From: an uncultured Acidobacteriia bacterium
GTDB taxonomy: Bacteria; Acidobacteriota; Terriglobia; Bryobacterales; Bryobacteraceae
DNA length: 64,000 nt
Direction of reading: 5' to 3'
Assembly: GCA_903900705.1 (NCBI GenBank)
Contig: CAIUOG010000126.1
Span: 1-64,000 of the forward strand
Numbering within the stretch: the first letter of the stretch is position 1; each line of letters begins with the position of its first letter. A model generated the notes under the pieces. The model did no database searches. It saw nothing but the letters and a program-made list of their open reading frames with translations, and had not been told where the DNA came from. The position numbers and the translations under genes were made by a program. Positions 8,009 to 15,732 of the stretch are shown one piece after another.

Positions 8009-9455
8009 TCCGGCCGCGACGCAGCGCGTTCCGCTGCCGGAGGCCGCGAAGAAAAAGCTGATCGCCATCGTGGGGCCGAAGGGCTATCTGGATCGCCCGG
8101 AAGACCTGAGCCTCTACGAATACGATGGCAGCGTGGATAAGGCGCGCCCCGAAATGGTCGTCTTCCCCCGTACCACCGAAGACGTCTCCGCCATCGTCAA
8201 AGTGACGGCGGAATACGGCGTTCCCATCGTGGGACGCGGCGCGGGCACCGGGCTCAGCGGCGGGGCGATTCCCGTGGCGGGCGGCGTCACCATCGGCTTT
8301 TCGAGGATGAACAGGATCCTCGAAATCGACCTCGAAAACGAGCGCATGGTGGTGCAACCCGGCGTGGTGAACCTCGACATGTCCCTCGCCGTGCAGGCCA
8401 TGGGCTTCTTTTACGCGCCAGACCCCTCCAGCCAGCGCGCCTGCACCATCGGCGGCAACGTATCGGAAAACGCCGGCGGACCGCACACGCTCGCTTATGG
8501 CGTCACCACGAACCACGTCCTGGGCCTCGAATTCGTGCTGCCCGATGGTTCAGTCCATACGACCGGCGGCAAGGAACCGGACGCGCCCGGGCTCGACCTC
8601 GTCGGACTGCTGACCGGTTCGGAAGGCACTATGGTGCTGGTCACCAAGGTCATCGTGCGCCTGATGAAGACGCCCGAAAAGATCAAGACCATCCTCGTGA
8701 TCTACAATTCCCCGTCCGATTGCGCGGACACCATTGCGGACATCACCGCGCGCGGCATCACGCCCGTCGCGGTGGAAATGCTGGATGGCGAGATGCTGCG
8801 CATGGTGGAGGAAGCCACCCACGCGGGCTATCCGCTCGATGCCGCGGCGGTGCTGCTGATCGAACTGGAAGGCCTGACCGAAGCGGTGGAGGAACAGACC
8901 GGACAGATTCGCGAGGCCTGTGAGCGCTGTGGCGCGCGCGAGTTCCGCGTCGCCAAATCCGCCGAAGAACGCGACCTGCTCTGGAAGGGCCGGAAGAACG
9001 CGTTTGGCGCGGTAGGGCGCGTCAGCCCCTCCTATTACGTGCAGGATGGCGTGGTTCCGCGCACGCAGATTGCCCCGACCCTGCGCCATATCGCGGCAGT
9101 CGCAAAGAAACACAACCTGGGCATCAGCAACATCTTCCACGCGGGCGATGGCAATATGCACCCCATCATCCTGTTCAACCCGCATGTGCCGGGCGAGTTG
9201 GAACGCGCCAAAGCGGCTGGCGAGGAGATTCTCACCTACTGCATCGAAGTGGGCGGTTCCATCACCGGCGAGCACGGCGTCGGCATGGAGAAGAACGAAC
9301 TGATGAGCAAGCTGTTCAGCGCGGAATCGCTCGACTACATCGGGCGTTTCAAGACGCTGTTCGACCCGGCCGGACGGCTCAACCCCGGCAAAGTGCTGCC
9401 CACAGGCAAGGGCTGCCTCGAAATCCGGCAGCGCCCGGGTTCACCAGTCCTTTAA
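7989..9455 (+). CDS. glcD: FAD-binding oxidase, GlcD-like (glycolate/D-lactate oxidase family)
   Basis: A 488-residue flavoprotein with an N-terminal FAD_binding_4 (PCMH) domain, shown by PIVGRGAGTGLSGGAIPV and the TIGGNVSENAGG segment, and a C-terminal FAD-linked oxidase domain with HAGDGNMHP and GEHGVGMEKN. This is the architecture of the glycolate oxidase GlcD subunit and of D-lactate dehydrogenases; 2-hydroxy-acids are the expected substrates. No glcE or glcF is adjacent, so the exact substrate is open. The start at 7989 lies inside the end of the thioredoxin gene. It converges on csm5, overlapping it by 4 bp. Confidence 0.88.
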   Translation: MSSPFSDPAATQRVPLPEAAKKKLIAIVGPKGYLDRPEDLSLYEYDGSVDKARPEMVVFPRTTEDVSAIVKVTAEYGVPIVGRGAGTGLSGGAIPVAGGVTIGFSRMNRILEIDLENERMVVQPGVVNLDMSLAVQAMGFFYAPDPSSQRACTIGGNVSENAGGPHTLAYGVTTNHVLGLEFVLPDGSVHTTGGKEPDAPGLDLVGLLTGSEGTMVLVTKVIVRLMKTPEKIKTILVIYNSPSDCADTIADITARGITPVAVEMLDGEMLRMVEEATHAGYPLDAAAVLLIELEGLTEAVEEQTGQIREACERCGAREFRVAKSAEERDLLWKGRKNAFGAVGRVSPSYYVQDGVVPRTQIAPTLRHIAAVAKKHNLGISNIFHAGDGNMHPIILFNPHVPGELERAKAAGEEILTYCIEVGGSITGEHGVGMEKNELMSKLFSAESLDYIGRFKTLFDPAGRLNPGKVLPTGKGCLEIRQRPGSPVL

Positions 9456-10600
9456 CCGACCTGCAGCTCTACCCAACCGGGCAGGGCGGCGGGCTTGTTC
9501 TTGAGGAAGACCACGCGGCGGGTCTTCGGGAACGGCAGACCGCTCTGAATCGCCTGCTTGTAGAACGGCAGCATGGCGAGAATCTTGCGCTGGTCGGCAT
9601 CATCTCCGCCAATCGCGGCGGATTTGCTCAGGAAGCCCGCGCCCCAGCCAATCGCGACCAGGCATGAGCCGTTCGCTTTGGCGGCTTCGAGCCGGGTCTG
9701 CAGCGCGGCGACAGAAGCGCCCAGTTGTTCCAGACCGGCCCACTGCGCATAGCGGGCGTGCAGTTCCAGCTGTTTGGCGGCGTAGAGATTCGCCGCTTCG
9801 AACAGAGTCTTGTGCGTCACCGGCTGGCTCCAGCGCAGCGTCTGCCGGACCTCTTCGCGATTCAGAAAGTCATTCTCGCGCCAGACGCCTTCAAAGACGC
9901 TGCCGGGCGCGGCCATTTCCGCGAAGGTGGGCGTGGAATCATCCGGACGGCGACCGTCCACGCTTCCCCGCCCGGTCTGTTTCCAGCCAAGTGAAAACTG
10001 CTCGGGGCCCTTCGGAATCAGCGTGGAGAGGCGAAGCAGATAGACGCGGAAGTTCTCCCGCGTCTGCGCCGCGGAATCGCCGATGATGACGGCGCGCATG
10101 CGGTCCGAACCGCCCGCGCCGATGGTGTGGCGCTCCACGTCTTCCGCCGGGCGACGCGGCATGCGGTCGCCCGCCAGCTTTTCAGCGTGGGTATGGAGGG
10201 CGGTGGGCTTCAGTTTTGCGAAGACAAATGCCGTGCGCAGCGCGCCTTTGAGTGCCGCGCCAGGCAGAAACGGGCCCGCTTCACCGGAGGCGAAAGTGGG
10301 GATGCTGAGGCTTTCCGCCGGCGCGCTGTTGAAGTACGGCGTGTAGGCGGCGTCTTCAAACGGGATGCGGCGTTCCGCGTAGTTCTGGGCGAAGCCGCCC
10401 CAGGACGCGAAGTCGAGTTTGGTCGCTTTGCGGAGCTGCGTGAGGTAAGGATCGAGACGCGGCCCTTTCGCCAGCAGCCGGAAGATCTTCGTCTGGTTCA
10501 GGACGTTGACGGTATCGCGCCAGACCATGTAGTCGATGGGCGAGAGGCGATTGCCGTCGCCGACGAGCGTGGGGGTCAGGACTGTGGCCTGGTACTTCAT
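9452..10600 (-). CDS. csm5: Csm5-like RAMP protein of a type III-A-like CRISPR effector
   Basis: A 382-residue RAMP (Cas7-like) protein matching Csm5, the subunit that caps the crRNA 3' end in Csm complexes. Diagnostic pieces are LTPTLVGDGNRLSPIDY at the start, FLPGAALKGALRTAFV (about 130-145), the glycine-rich AIGWGAGFLSKS and the terminal FPKTRRVVFLKNKPAALPGWV. The start overlaps the csm4 stop by 4 bp (ATGA). Last gene of the operon; it ends in a 4-bp overlap with the convergent glcD gene, so nothing else of the operon lies downstream. Confidence 0.87.
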   Translation of the reverse strand: MKYQATVLTPTLVGDGNRLSPIDYMVWRDTVNVLNQTKIFRLLAKGPRLDPYLTQLRKATKLDFASWGGFAQNYAERRIPFEDAAYTPYFNSAPAESLSIPTFASGEAGPFLPGAALKGALRTAFVFAKLKPTALHTHAEKLAGDRMPRRPAEDVERHTIGAGGSDRMRAVIIGDSAAQTRENFRVYLLRLSTLIPKGPEQFSLGWKQTGRGSVDGRRPDDSTPTFAEMAAPGSVFEGVWRENDFLNREEVRQTLRWSQPVTHKTLFEAANLYAAKQLELHARYAQWAGLEQLGASVAALQTRLEAAKANGSCLVAIGWGAGFLSKSAAIGGDDADQRKILAMLPFYKQAIQSGLPFPKTRRVVFLKNKPAALPGWVELQVG

Positions 10601-11754
10601 TCCGCAACCTCAACAGGTGTTTCCGCTACAGGCTCTTCCGCTTCCACCACGACCGGTTCGGGCTCGGATTCGGGCTCCGGCTCGGGCTCAACCATTGACA
10701 CTTCCACCGGGGCTTCGGGTTCCGGAAGAGCTTCAGGTTCCACCGGAGTTTCCACCGCGACCGCCGGGAGCACGGGCGGCGTCACCGTGGGACGCGCGGG
10801 ATTCCGCACCAGAATTTCCATCGGCGCCGGGAAGTACAGCGCCACGCCGGAGCGGTACACCGGATGCGGGAAACCCTCGGGCGCGACGTCCACCGCCCGG
10901 CCCTTCAGCGTTTCCGCCGCCAGCACCGAACCCTCTTCCATCAGACGAACCTGTTTCTTGGCGCCCGCGCCGGCCGGACTATCCGTCCAGCCGCTGCGCA
11001 CCGCCGCCGAGTATTCCCCGCGGGACCAATCGACCACGTCGGTCTCATGCGGCGAGTAGGTCGAGAGCAGCCAGCAATAGCCTTCCGCGCCGGTGGGAGC
11101 AAACAGATGCGCGGCTTCCGAGAACTGCGGCTCGCTCGCGCGGCCCCAGCCGCGGGAGCGCTCCCCGCCGAACCCGGAATCCGCCAGCAGACGCAGAGCC
11201 GACTTCACGCGCGCTTCCCAGGTGGCGTCGGAACAGGAGAACACGCCCCACCAACCGGCGTTCGGCGCAAATTCCAAACAGGCCGTGCGGTGCGGTTCCA
11301 CCGCGCCATTCAGACGGTCCACCGCGGCGGCCGTCCGAACGGAAACACGGAACGGCGAGGCCGCACCCATGGGGAGCAGACACTCCGACTCGCCATCCAC
11401 CGCCCAGCGGGTCTCTTCCACCACGCCGGACTTCATGATTTCAAGCGGTACCAGCTTTGCGCCCTGGAGGTAGAGCCGGCCGGGATTCGAGGGCGGCCAG
11501 ACCGATTTCGGCGGCGGCGCCAGACGCGTCCGGCCCATAAACGGGAAGAGCGAACTGAAGCGGACCACCGGCTCGCTCGCGCGCGCCGTCACGTCCAGCC
11601 AGTCTTCCAGCCAGCCCAGCGCGCGCATGGCATGGGTGACGGCCGAGTACAGCTGGTCGCTGTGGTAAACCACATCGACCCGCTCCCGGTCACCCGCGTG
11701 ATGCCCCACGCGCCACGGACCCGTGGGCCGCAGCTTGACTTCAATCAGACTCAT
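10597..11754 (-). CDS. csm4: Csm4-like RAMP protein (Cas5 group) with an acidic C-terminal tail
   Basis: Csm4 binds the crRNA 5' handle and Cas10. Family features are the N-terminal RAMP strand with HSDQLYSAV, the glycine loop SGFGGERSRGWGR, VRLMEEGSVL and the closing HPVYRSGVALYFP. The domain ends near residue 317. Residues 318-385 are an added low-complexity tail of Glu/Pro/Val, with 18 Glu and only one Arg in 68 residues, not expected in Csm4. The start codon directly follows the csm3 stop (TAAATG) and the stop overlaps csm5, indicating tight coupling. A tail role in contacting the basic Csm2 arm is speculation. Confidence 0.87.
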   Translation of the reverse strand: MSLIEVKLRPTGPWRVGHHAGDRERVDVVYHSDQLYSAVTHAMRALGWLEDWLDVTARASEPVVRFSSLFPFMGRTRLAPPPKSVWPPSNPGRLYLQGAKLVPLEIMKSGVVEETRWAVDGESECLLPMGAASPFRVSVRTAAAVDRLNGAVEPHRTACLEFAPNAGWWGVFSCSDATWEARVKSALRLLADSGFGGERSRGWGRASEPQFSEAAHLFAPTGAEGYCWLLSTYSPHETDVVDWSRGEYSAAVRSGWTDSPAGAGAKKQVRLMEEGSVLAAETLKGRAVDVAPEGFPHPVYRSGVALYFPAPMEILVRNPARPTVTPPVLPAVAVETPVEPEALPEPEAPVEVSMVEPEPEPESEPEPVVVEAEEPVAETPVEVAE

Positions 11755-12588
11755 TTAAGCCGCGATCAGGCCCTCGCCTGCTTCCCGCACTTTGCTCTGC
11801 AGTCCGGCCAGATCGGCGCCCGAGGCGATTTCCTTCTCCGCCGCGCCCGCCGCATAGAAATCCTGCCCGCGCCAGACCAGCTTGAGGTCGCTGAAGCTGA
11901 CCCGACCGCTGCCACGCGAACCACCGCCGCCCAGCGTATCGTCTTCCAGCAGCCGGAGACCCTGCACCAGCACACCAGGCAGAACAGCGTCTTCGGGACA
12001 GAGAATGTCGAGCACGAAACGGACTTTGAAGCGCGCGCCGGCCGGCACGCGTTCGAGCGTGCGGGGGTTGGCCTGCGAGGTGATGCGGTCGATGGCGTTC
12101 TCGCTCTTCACTTCCGTGAGTTCGTCGTCAAGCGTTTCCTTCATCTGCGGCGTGATGCTTTCCGCGACGAGGGGCGCATCGAAGACGCTGAGGCGCGCCG
12201 GGGTGGCGTGGTTGCTGTCGAGATCACCGCCGCCGACCTTTTCCATGCGGCCCGGGCTGCGGCCGAACAGGATGCAGATTTCGTCATCCGGACGGTCGCT
12301 CTGGTGAATGCGGACTTCCTGGCCTTTGCGCTTCGAAAGATAGACGAGTTCCGAGGGCACCGCCGCGCCGGTGGCCTGCTCCAGCAGGGCCCGGATGCGT
12401 CCGCGCAGCGTGCTGCCGGGGACGTAGGGACGCCCGTGCGAATCCTTCACGACCGGATTATCCGCGCCGCCAATTTCCAGCGAGCCTTTGCCCGCGCCGA
12501 TGTGCAGCCCGGTCTCGCAGCGCAGTTCGCCTTCGAGAATCAGCTTGCCGATTAGCTTCAGTTCCGTTTGTGCAGTGTGAGCGCTCAT
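11755..12588 (-). CDS. csm3: Csm3-like backbone RAMP protein with the RNA-cleaving Asp retained
   Basis: A 277-residue Csm3 (Cas7 family), the repeated backbone subunit that binds the crRNA and cuts target RNA at 6-nt steps in characterised Csm complexes. The N-terminus follows the family closely: ETGLHIGAG, IGGADNPVVKD and YVPGSTLRGRIR. The Asp known to cleave RNA (Asp33 in Streptococcus thermophilus Csm3) corresponds to Asp43. The glycine loop near the C-terminus is TLGGGGSRGSGRV. The protein is longer than typical Csm3 (about 220 aa). It lies 22 bp downstream of csm2. Target-RNA cleavage therefore looks intact. Confidence 0.93.
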   Translation of the reverse strand: MSAHTAQTELKLIGKLILEGELRCETGLHIGAGKGSLEIGGADNPVVKDSHGRPYVPGSTLRGRIRALLEQATGAAVPSELVYLSKRKGQEVRIHQSDRPDDEICILFGRSPGRMEKVGGGDLDSNHATPARLSVFDAPLVAESITPQMKETLDDELTEVKSENAIDRITSQANPRTLERVPAGARFKVRFVLDILCPEDAVLPGVLVQGLRLLEDDTLGGGGSRGSGRVSFSDLKLVWRGQDFYAAGAAEKEIASGADLAGLQSKVREAGEGLIAA

Positions 12589-12610
12589 TCGCGTCCTTCA
12601 AAAATCCTGA

Positions 12611-13195
12611 TTATTCGTTGTATGCCACAATCGCTTCGAACAGATCGCGGAAGCGTTCATAGCCCCGGGCGTCGTTCTTGCGGGTGACCTGAAGCAGCAG
12701 CCGTTCCAGCTGGTCGAGGCTGCGCAAACCATGCCGCGCGATGGTGTAGGCCAGGCGGGCGCGGAGCATGACGAACTCGTGCTGGCGTTCGGTTTCCGGA
12801 GCGCGGGTGGCGCGGCGCACCGCGTTGTAGAGGCGGCGAAGCTGGCTGCGGGTACCGGAATCCATGTCGCGCATGCGGCTGACGACGATGTGGGCCTGGT
12901 TATCGAGATAGAGGCTGTCGCCGATGAGCTTTTCAAGTTCGATCTCGGGCGGACCGTCGAAGCGGCGTTCGCCACCCCGATCACCACCACGCTCCCCACC
13001 CCGATCACCACCGGGACGATCACCACCACGGTCGCCCCCGGGACGGCGATCACCGCCGGGGCGTCCGCCACGATCTCCACCGGGACGGTCACCACCCGGA
13101 CGGCCACCGCCTGGACGATCTCCACCGGGCCGACCGCCGCCTTCGCGGGGAGGACGATTTTCGCGGGTTGCCTGTTGCTTCTGCTCTTCAGCCAT
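12611..13195 (-). CDS. csm2: Csm2-like small subunit with an Arg/Gly/Asp-rich N-terminal extension
   Basis: Residues about 83-194 form an all-helical domain like Csm2, the small subunit lining the crRNA-target groove; TRSQLRRLYNAVRR and MLRARLAYTIARHG resemble its conserved helices. Before it lies an unusual ~65-residue low-complexity arm (about 11-78) of GGDRPGG/GGDRGG units with about 18 Arg and 12 acidic residues, certainly disordered and RGG-box-like. Ordinary Csm2 is about 120-160 aa without such an arm. It sits between cas10 and csm3 with 22-bp gaps on both sides, the normal csm2 position. The arm may add RNA binding or condensation; that is inference. Confidence 0.8.
   Translation of the reverse strand: MAEEQKQQATRENRPPREGGGRPGGDRPGGGRPGGDRPGGDRGGRPGGDRRPGGDRGGDRPGGDRGGERGGDRGGERRFDGPPEIELEKLIGDSLYLDNQAHIVVSRMRDMDSGTRSQLRRLYNAVRRATRAPETERQHEFVMLRARLAYTIARHGLRSLDQLERLLLQVTRKNDARGYERFRDLFEAIVAYNE
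12965..13141 (-). repeat. Tandem GGDRPGG/GGDRGG-coding repeats in csm2
   Basis: Degenerate 9-21 bp units encode residues 19-77 of the Csm2-like protein as GRPGGDRPGG, GGDRGG and GGERGG. Repeat number may vary between strains because the DNA is slippage-prone. Confidence 0.85.
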
Positions 13196-13217
13196 GTGTG
13201 TCTCTGATCCTCTGGCG

Positions 13218-14633
13218 CTAGTCTTCTGCGAGTCTCGCCCATTCGAGCGCCACTAAGCCTTCCGGCCTCAACTTCAGCCGGCCCTTTTGACCCCGGCCGG
13301 TAATTTCCTTCACCAGATGCGAACGCAGTTTCTGGAATTCGCGCTCTTTGCGGCTCGCCACGCGGGCGAAGCGTCGCTGGAAGCGGATGGCGCGCGCCAT
13401 GAGACGTTCCGGATCGGCCGGTCCGCCGGGCGTTTCCGCCTTCTTATACAGGTTACGCAACTGGCCGAGAAAGTGTTTCCCGCCGCGGAACTCTTCGTTC
13501 AGCTGGACGACGGTGTCTTTGAGCTCGGAGGCGTCGGCGAGTTGTTTCCATTCGAGCACCTGCCCGAGCATGTAGAAGCAGTCCTTGTCGGAGGACTTGG
13601 CGGTTTCAAGGTCGCGGGCGCTTTCCTGCCAGACGCGGGCGAGGGTGGAGTTGGGGTCACCCAGCGTCATTGACATCGTGATGGTCTTGGCCTCGCCGCC
13701 CGGCAGTTCCTTCAGATTCTCCTCGGCGAAAAGGGCGAAGACGCGCTGCAGTTCGCGGGCGAAACCGGCGAGGGCGTCCCAGGCGCCACAGACGACGAAG
13801 TCAGCGGTGTCGGCGCGGAGGACGGTCACGCGCTGGAAGTAGTCCCCCTGAGAGCAGAGCAGTTCGATTTCACCGGCGAGGAACTGCTTGTAGAGCATGG
13901 ACAACTGCACATGCTCTTCGACGCTCTGGGCACGGCGGATGCGATTGCCGAAATCATCGATTTCGCCGCGCAGCATGCCCCAGAGCTTTTCGCCCTTCGC
14001 GCGTTTGGCGAGTTCCTTCACGGAGGCGATGGCCTCGCCGTTGCGGGCGGCATGGCGGGTGAGCGCGATGTTATCGAGGCCGGCCTGGCGACCGAGGTCC
14101 CAGCGGAACTGGCCGCCTTCGGGGGCGATCAGGGAGGCGAAGTCGAAACTGAAGCCGATGCCGGCGGCATCACGGAGCCCGCGGGGCGTGGAGTCCGCCG
14201 CAGGCGTGGCGGGGACGAAGGGATCGAAGAAGCCCGCGCCCGGAATGGCTTTGAGCGAGGCCTTCATGCCTTCGTGGAGGCGCTTGCGAACGACGGTCCA
14301 GTCGCCCAGGTTTTCGGTGGAACTGAAGGCGACGCGCAGAGTTCCGTCGGTTAATCCGGAAAGCGCGGCGCTGGCGCGGGCTAAAAAGTCGGCGGCGGCG
14401 GTGGCTTTCGAACTATCCGGCAGAATTACCAGAAAACGCCCGCCGCCGGAGGAGCCGAGCATAAGCGGAGGCAACTGCAGTTCGGCCAGCAGGGCGCGGG
14501 GGATGACTTCACCCAGCAGCGCCAGCCACCAGAGGCGCGCTTCAAACGCACGATTATCTTTGTCCGCAGGCGCCCGGAGGAGAAAGTCATCCGCTCCGAG
14601 CAGTCTGCCCTGTAAAAGGATCTGCGCTGACAT
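13218..14633 (-). CDS. cas10: Cas10/Csm1-like protein, short, without HD domain and with a lost cyclase motif
   Basis: A 471-residue large subunit, against about 750-850 for usual Csm1. It begins directly in the first palm domain (LGSSGGGRFLVILP, 59-72); there is no N-terminal HD nuclease. No Cys-based zinc ribbon is visible in the linker. The second palm is recognisable from MLRGEIDDFG (220-229, in place of DxDNLG) and from VLRADTADFVVCGAWD (271-286), which aligns with the YSGGDD...GxWD segment, so GGDD is replaced by DTAD (275-278). A helical D4-like C-terminus follows (about 365-471). It thus appears to have lost both ssDNase and cyclic-oligoadenylate synthesis and to serve as a scaffold. 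First gene of the operon. Confidence 0.8.
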   Translation of the reverse strand: MSAQILLQGRLLGADDFLLRAPADKDNRAFEARLWWLALLGEVIPRALLAELQLPPLMLGSSGGGRFLVILPDSSKATAAADFLARASAALSGLTDGTLRVAFSSTENLGDWTVVRKRLHEGMKASLKAIPGAGFFDPFVPATPAADSTPRGLRDAAGIGFSFDFASLIAPEGGQFRWDLGRQAGLDNIALTRHAARNGEAIASVKELAKRAKGEKLWGMLRGEIDDFGNRIRRAQSVEEHVQLSMLYKQFLAGEIELLCSQGDYFQRVTVLRADTADFVVCGAWDALAGFARELQRVFALFAEENLKELPGGEAKTITMSMTLGDPNSTLARVWQESARDLETAKSSDKDCFYMLGQVLEWKQLADASELKDTVVQLNEEFRGGKHFLGQLRNLYKKAETPGGPADPERLMARAIRFQRRFARVASRKEREFQKLRSHLVKEITGRGQKGRLKLRPEGLVALEWARLAED

Positions 14634-14712
14634 GCGAGGTCTTTCGTTAGCCTACCACCCACATTGGCCTGAGACCGTGAGCACGAAAAACGGAGCTACA
14701 CGGAGGGCAAAC

Positions 14713-15687
14713 CTAAACCGGGACGAACTGTTTCAGGTAGCGGAGGCCGACGCGGAAGCCGGTCTTGTAGCCGTCGTTGATGTCATTGCCGTTGTAGCCA
14801 GGGTGATAGGTGTCATCCTCGTGCTCGATGTTCATGGCGCCGGCGTAGCCTTTGTCCTGCAGGACGGTGAAGAACTTCGGCCAGTCGATCTGACCCTGAC
14901 CGGGGATGCGGTAGCGCCACCAGGAGGCGGGGCCGGGGGGATTGATGCCGGTCTTCTGGAGGACGTGGTACTTGATTTCGGTGTCCTTGAGATGGACGTC
15001 GTAGATCTTATCGGCCCAGTCGCGGGCGGCCTGGTAGGGGTCCATGAACTGGCGGACGTAGTGGGACGGGTCGAACTGAATGCCGACGTAGGGCGAGTTG
15101 CCGAAGGCCTTGAAGAGCGCTTCGTAACCCATGGGGCCGGTGGCGACGTTGGGGCCTTCGGGCCAGGGTTCCCAGATGAGGCGGACCTTGTGCTTCTCGC
15201 AGAGCGGGAAGTATTTCTCCTCGTAGACGCGGCGGATTTCGTCGACCTGGGCGTCGAGTTTTTTGGCCGGGTCTTTGCCGGACATGGTGCCGAGGTGGGC
15301 GACGCCGAGTTTGCCGGCGATTTCGATGACGCCGGCGACGTGGTCGTTGACGGCTTTGCGTTTGGCCGGGTCGGGGTCGATGTGATTGACGGTGACGCCG
15401 ATGACGGAGCAGTGGAGGCCGGACTGGCGCACATCCTCTTTGATCTTCGCGAGGGACGCGTCGGTGGCGATATCGGGCGCCAGGTTGCTTTTGGGCTGGG
15501 CCCAGAAGCCGATGCTGGTGAAACCTTCCTGTTTCATGAAGGCCACGTTGGCTTCGGAATAGTTGACGAGGCCGCCGACCTTCGGTTTCCACATCTCCGG
15601 CCGGGGGGCGCGCTGGGCCTGGGCCTGGGCCTGGGCGGCGGCGAGGGCGGATCCGAGCGCGATAAAACCTCTGCGTGTCTGGCTCAT
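14713..15687 (-). CDS. Exported sugar phosphate isomerase/epimerase-like TIM-barrel protein
   Basis: A 324-residue xylose-isomerase-like TIM barrel behind a Tat-type signal (SQTRRGFIALGSALAAAQA). Metal-site residues typical of the family are seen in LIWEPW, IQFDPSHYV, DVHLKD and MNIEHED. The ATG at 15687 gives the Tat motif near the N-terminus; the frame stays open far upstream over the divergent TonB receptor gene, but that is antisense shadow. Such Tat-exported family members are common in sugar-degrading Acidobacteria and Planctomycetes; substrate unknown. It lies 79 bp upstream of cas10 on the same strand and could share its transcript. Confidence 0.87.
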   Translation of the reverse strand: MSQTRRGFIALGSALAAAQAQAQAQRAPRPEMWKPKVGGLVNYSEANVAFMKQEGFTSIGFWAQPKSNLAPDIATDASLAKIKEDVRQSGLHCSVIGVTVNHIDPDPAKRKAVNDHVAGVIEIAGKLGVAHLGTMSGKDPAKKLDAQVDEIRRVYEEKYFPLCEKHKVRLIWEPWPEGPNVATGPMGYEALFKAFGNSPYVGIQFDPSHYVRQFMDPYQAARDWADKIYDVHLKDTEIKYHVLQKTGINPPGPASWWRYRIPGQGQIDWPKFFTVLQDKGYAGAMNIEHEDDTYHPGYNGNDINDGYKTGFRVGLRYLKQFVPV

Positions 15688-15732
15688 AGGTAGAAGCGAC
15701 GATTCTATCAATGCGGTGCATAATGGAACCAT

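Noticed and set aside
12598-13242. Alternative minus-strand frame over csm2
   Set aside because: The overlapping frame 12611-13195 has the Csm2-like helices; this one gives only shifted repeats of Val and Pro.
9452-14633. Operon as a type III-B (Cmr) system
   Set aside because: The subunits match Csm2, Csm3, Csm4 and Csm5 in order and motifs; no Cmr1 or Cmr6-like gene is present.
9452-15687. CRISPR array near the csm operon
   Set aside because: No series of 25-40 bp direct repeats with unique spacers is visible in or around the operon; gaps between genes are at most 79 bp.
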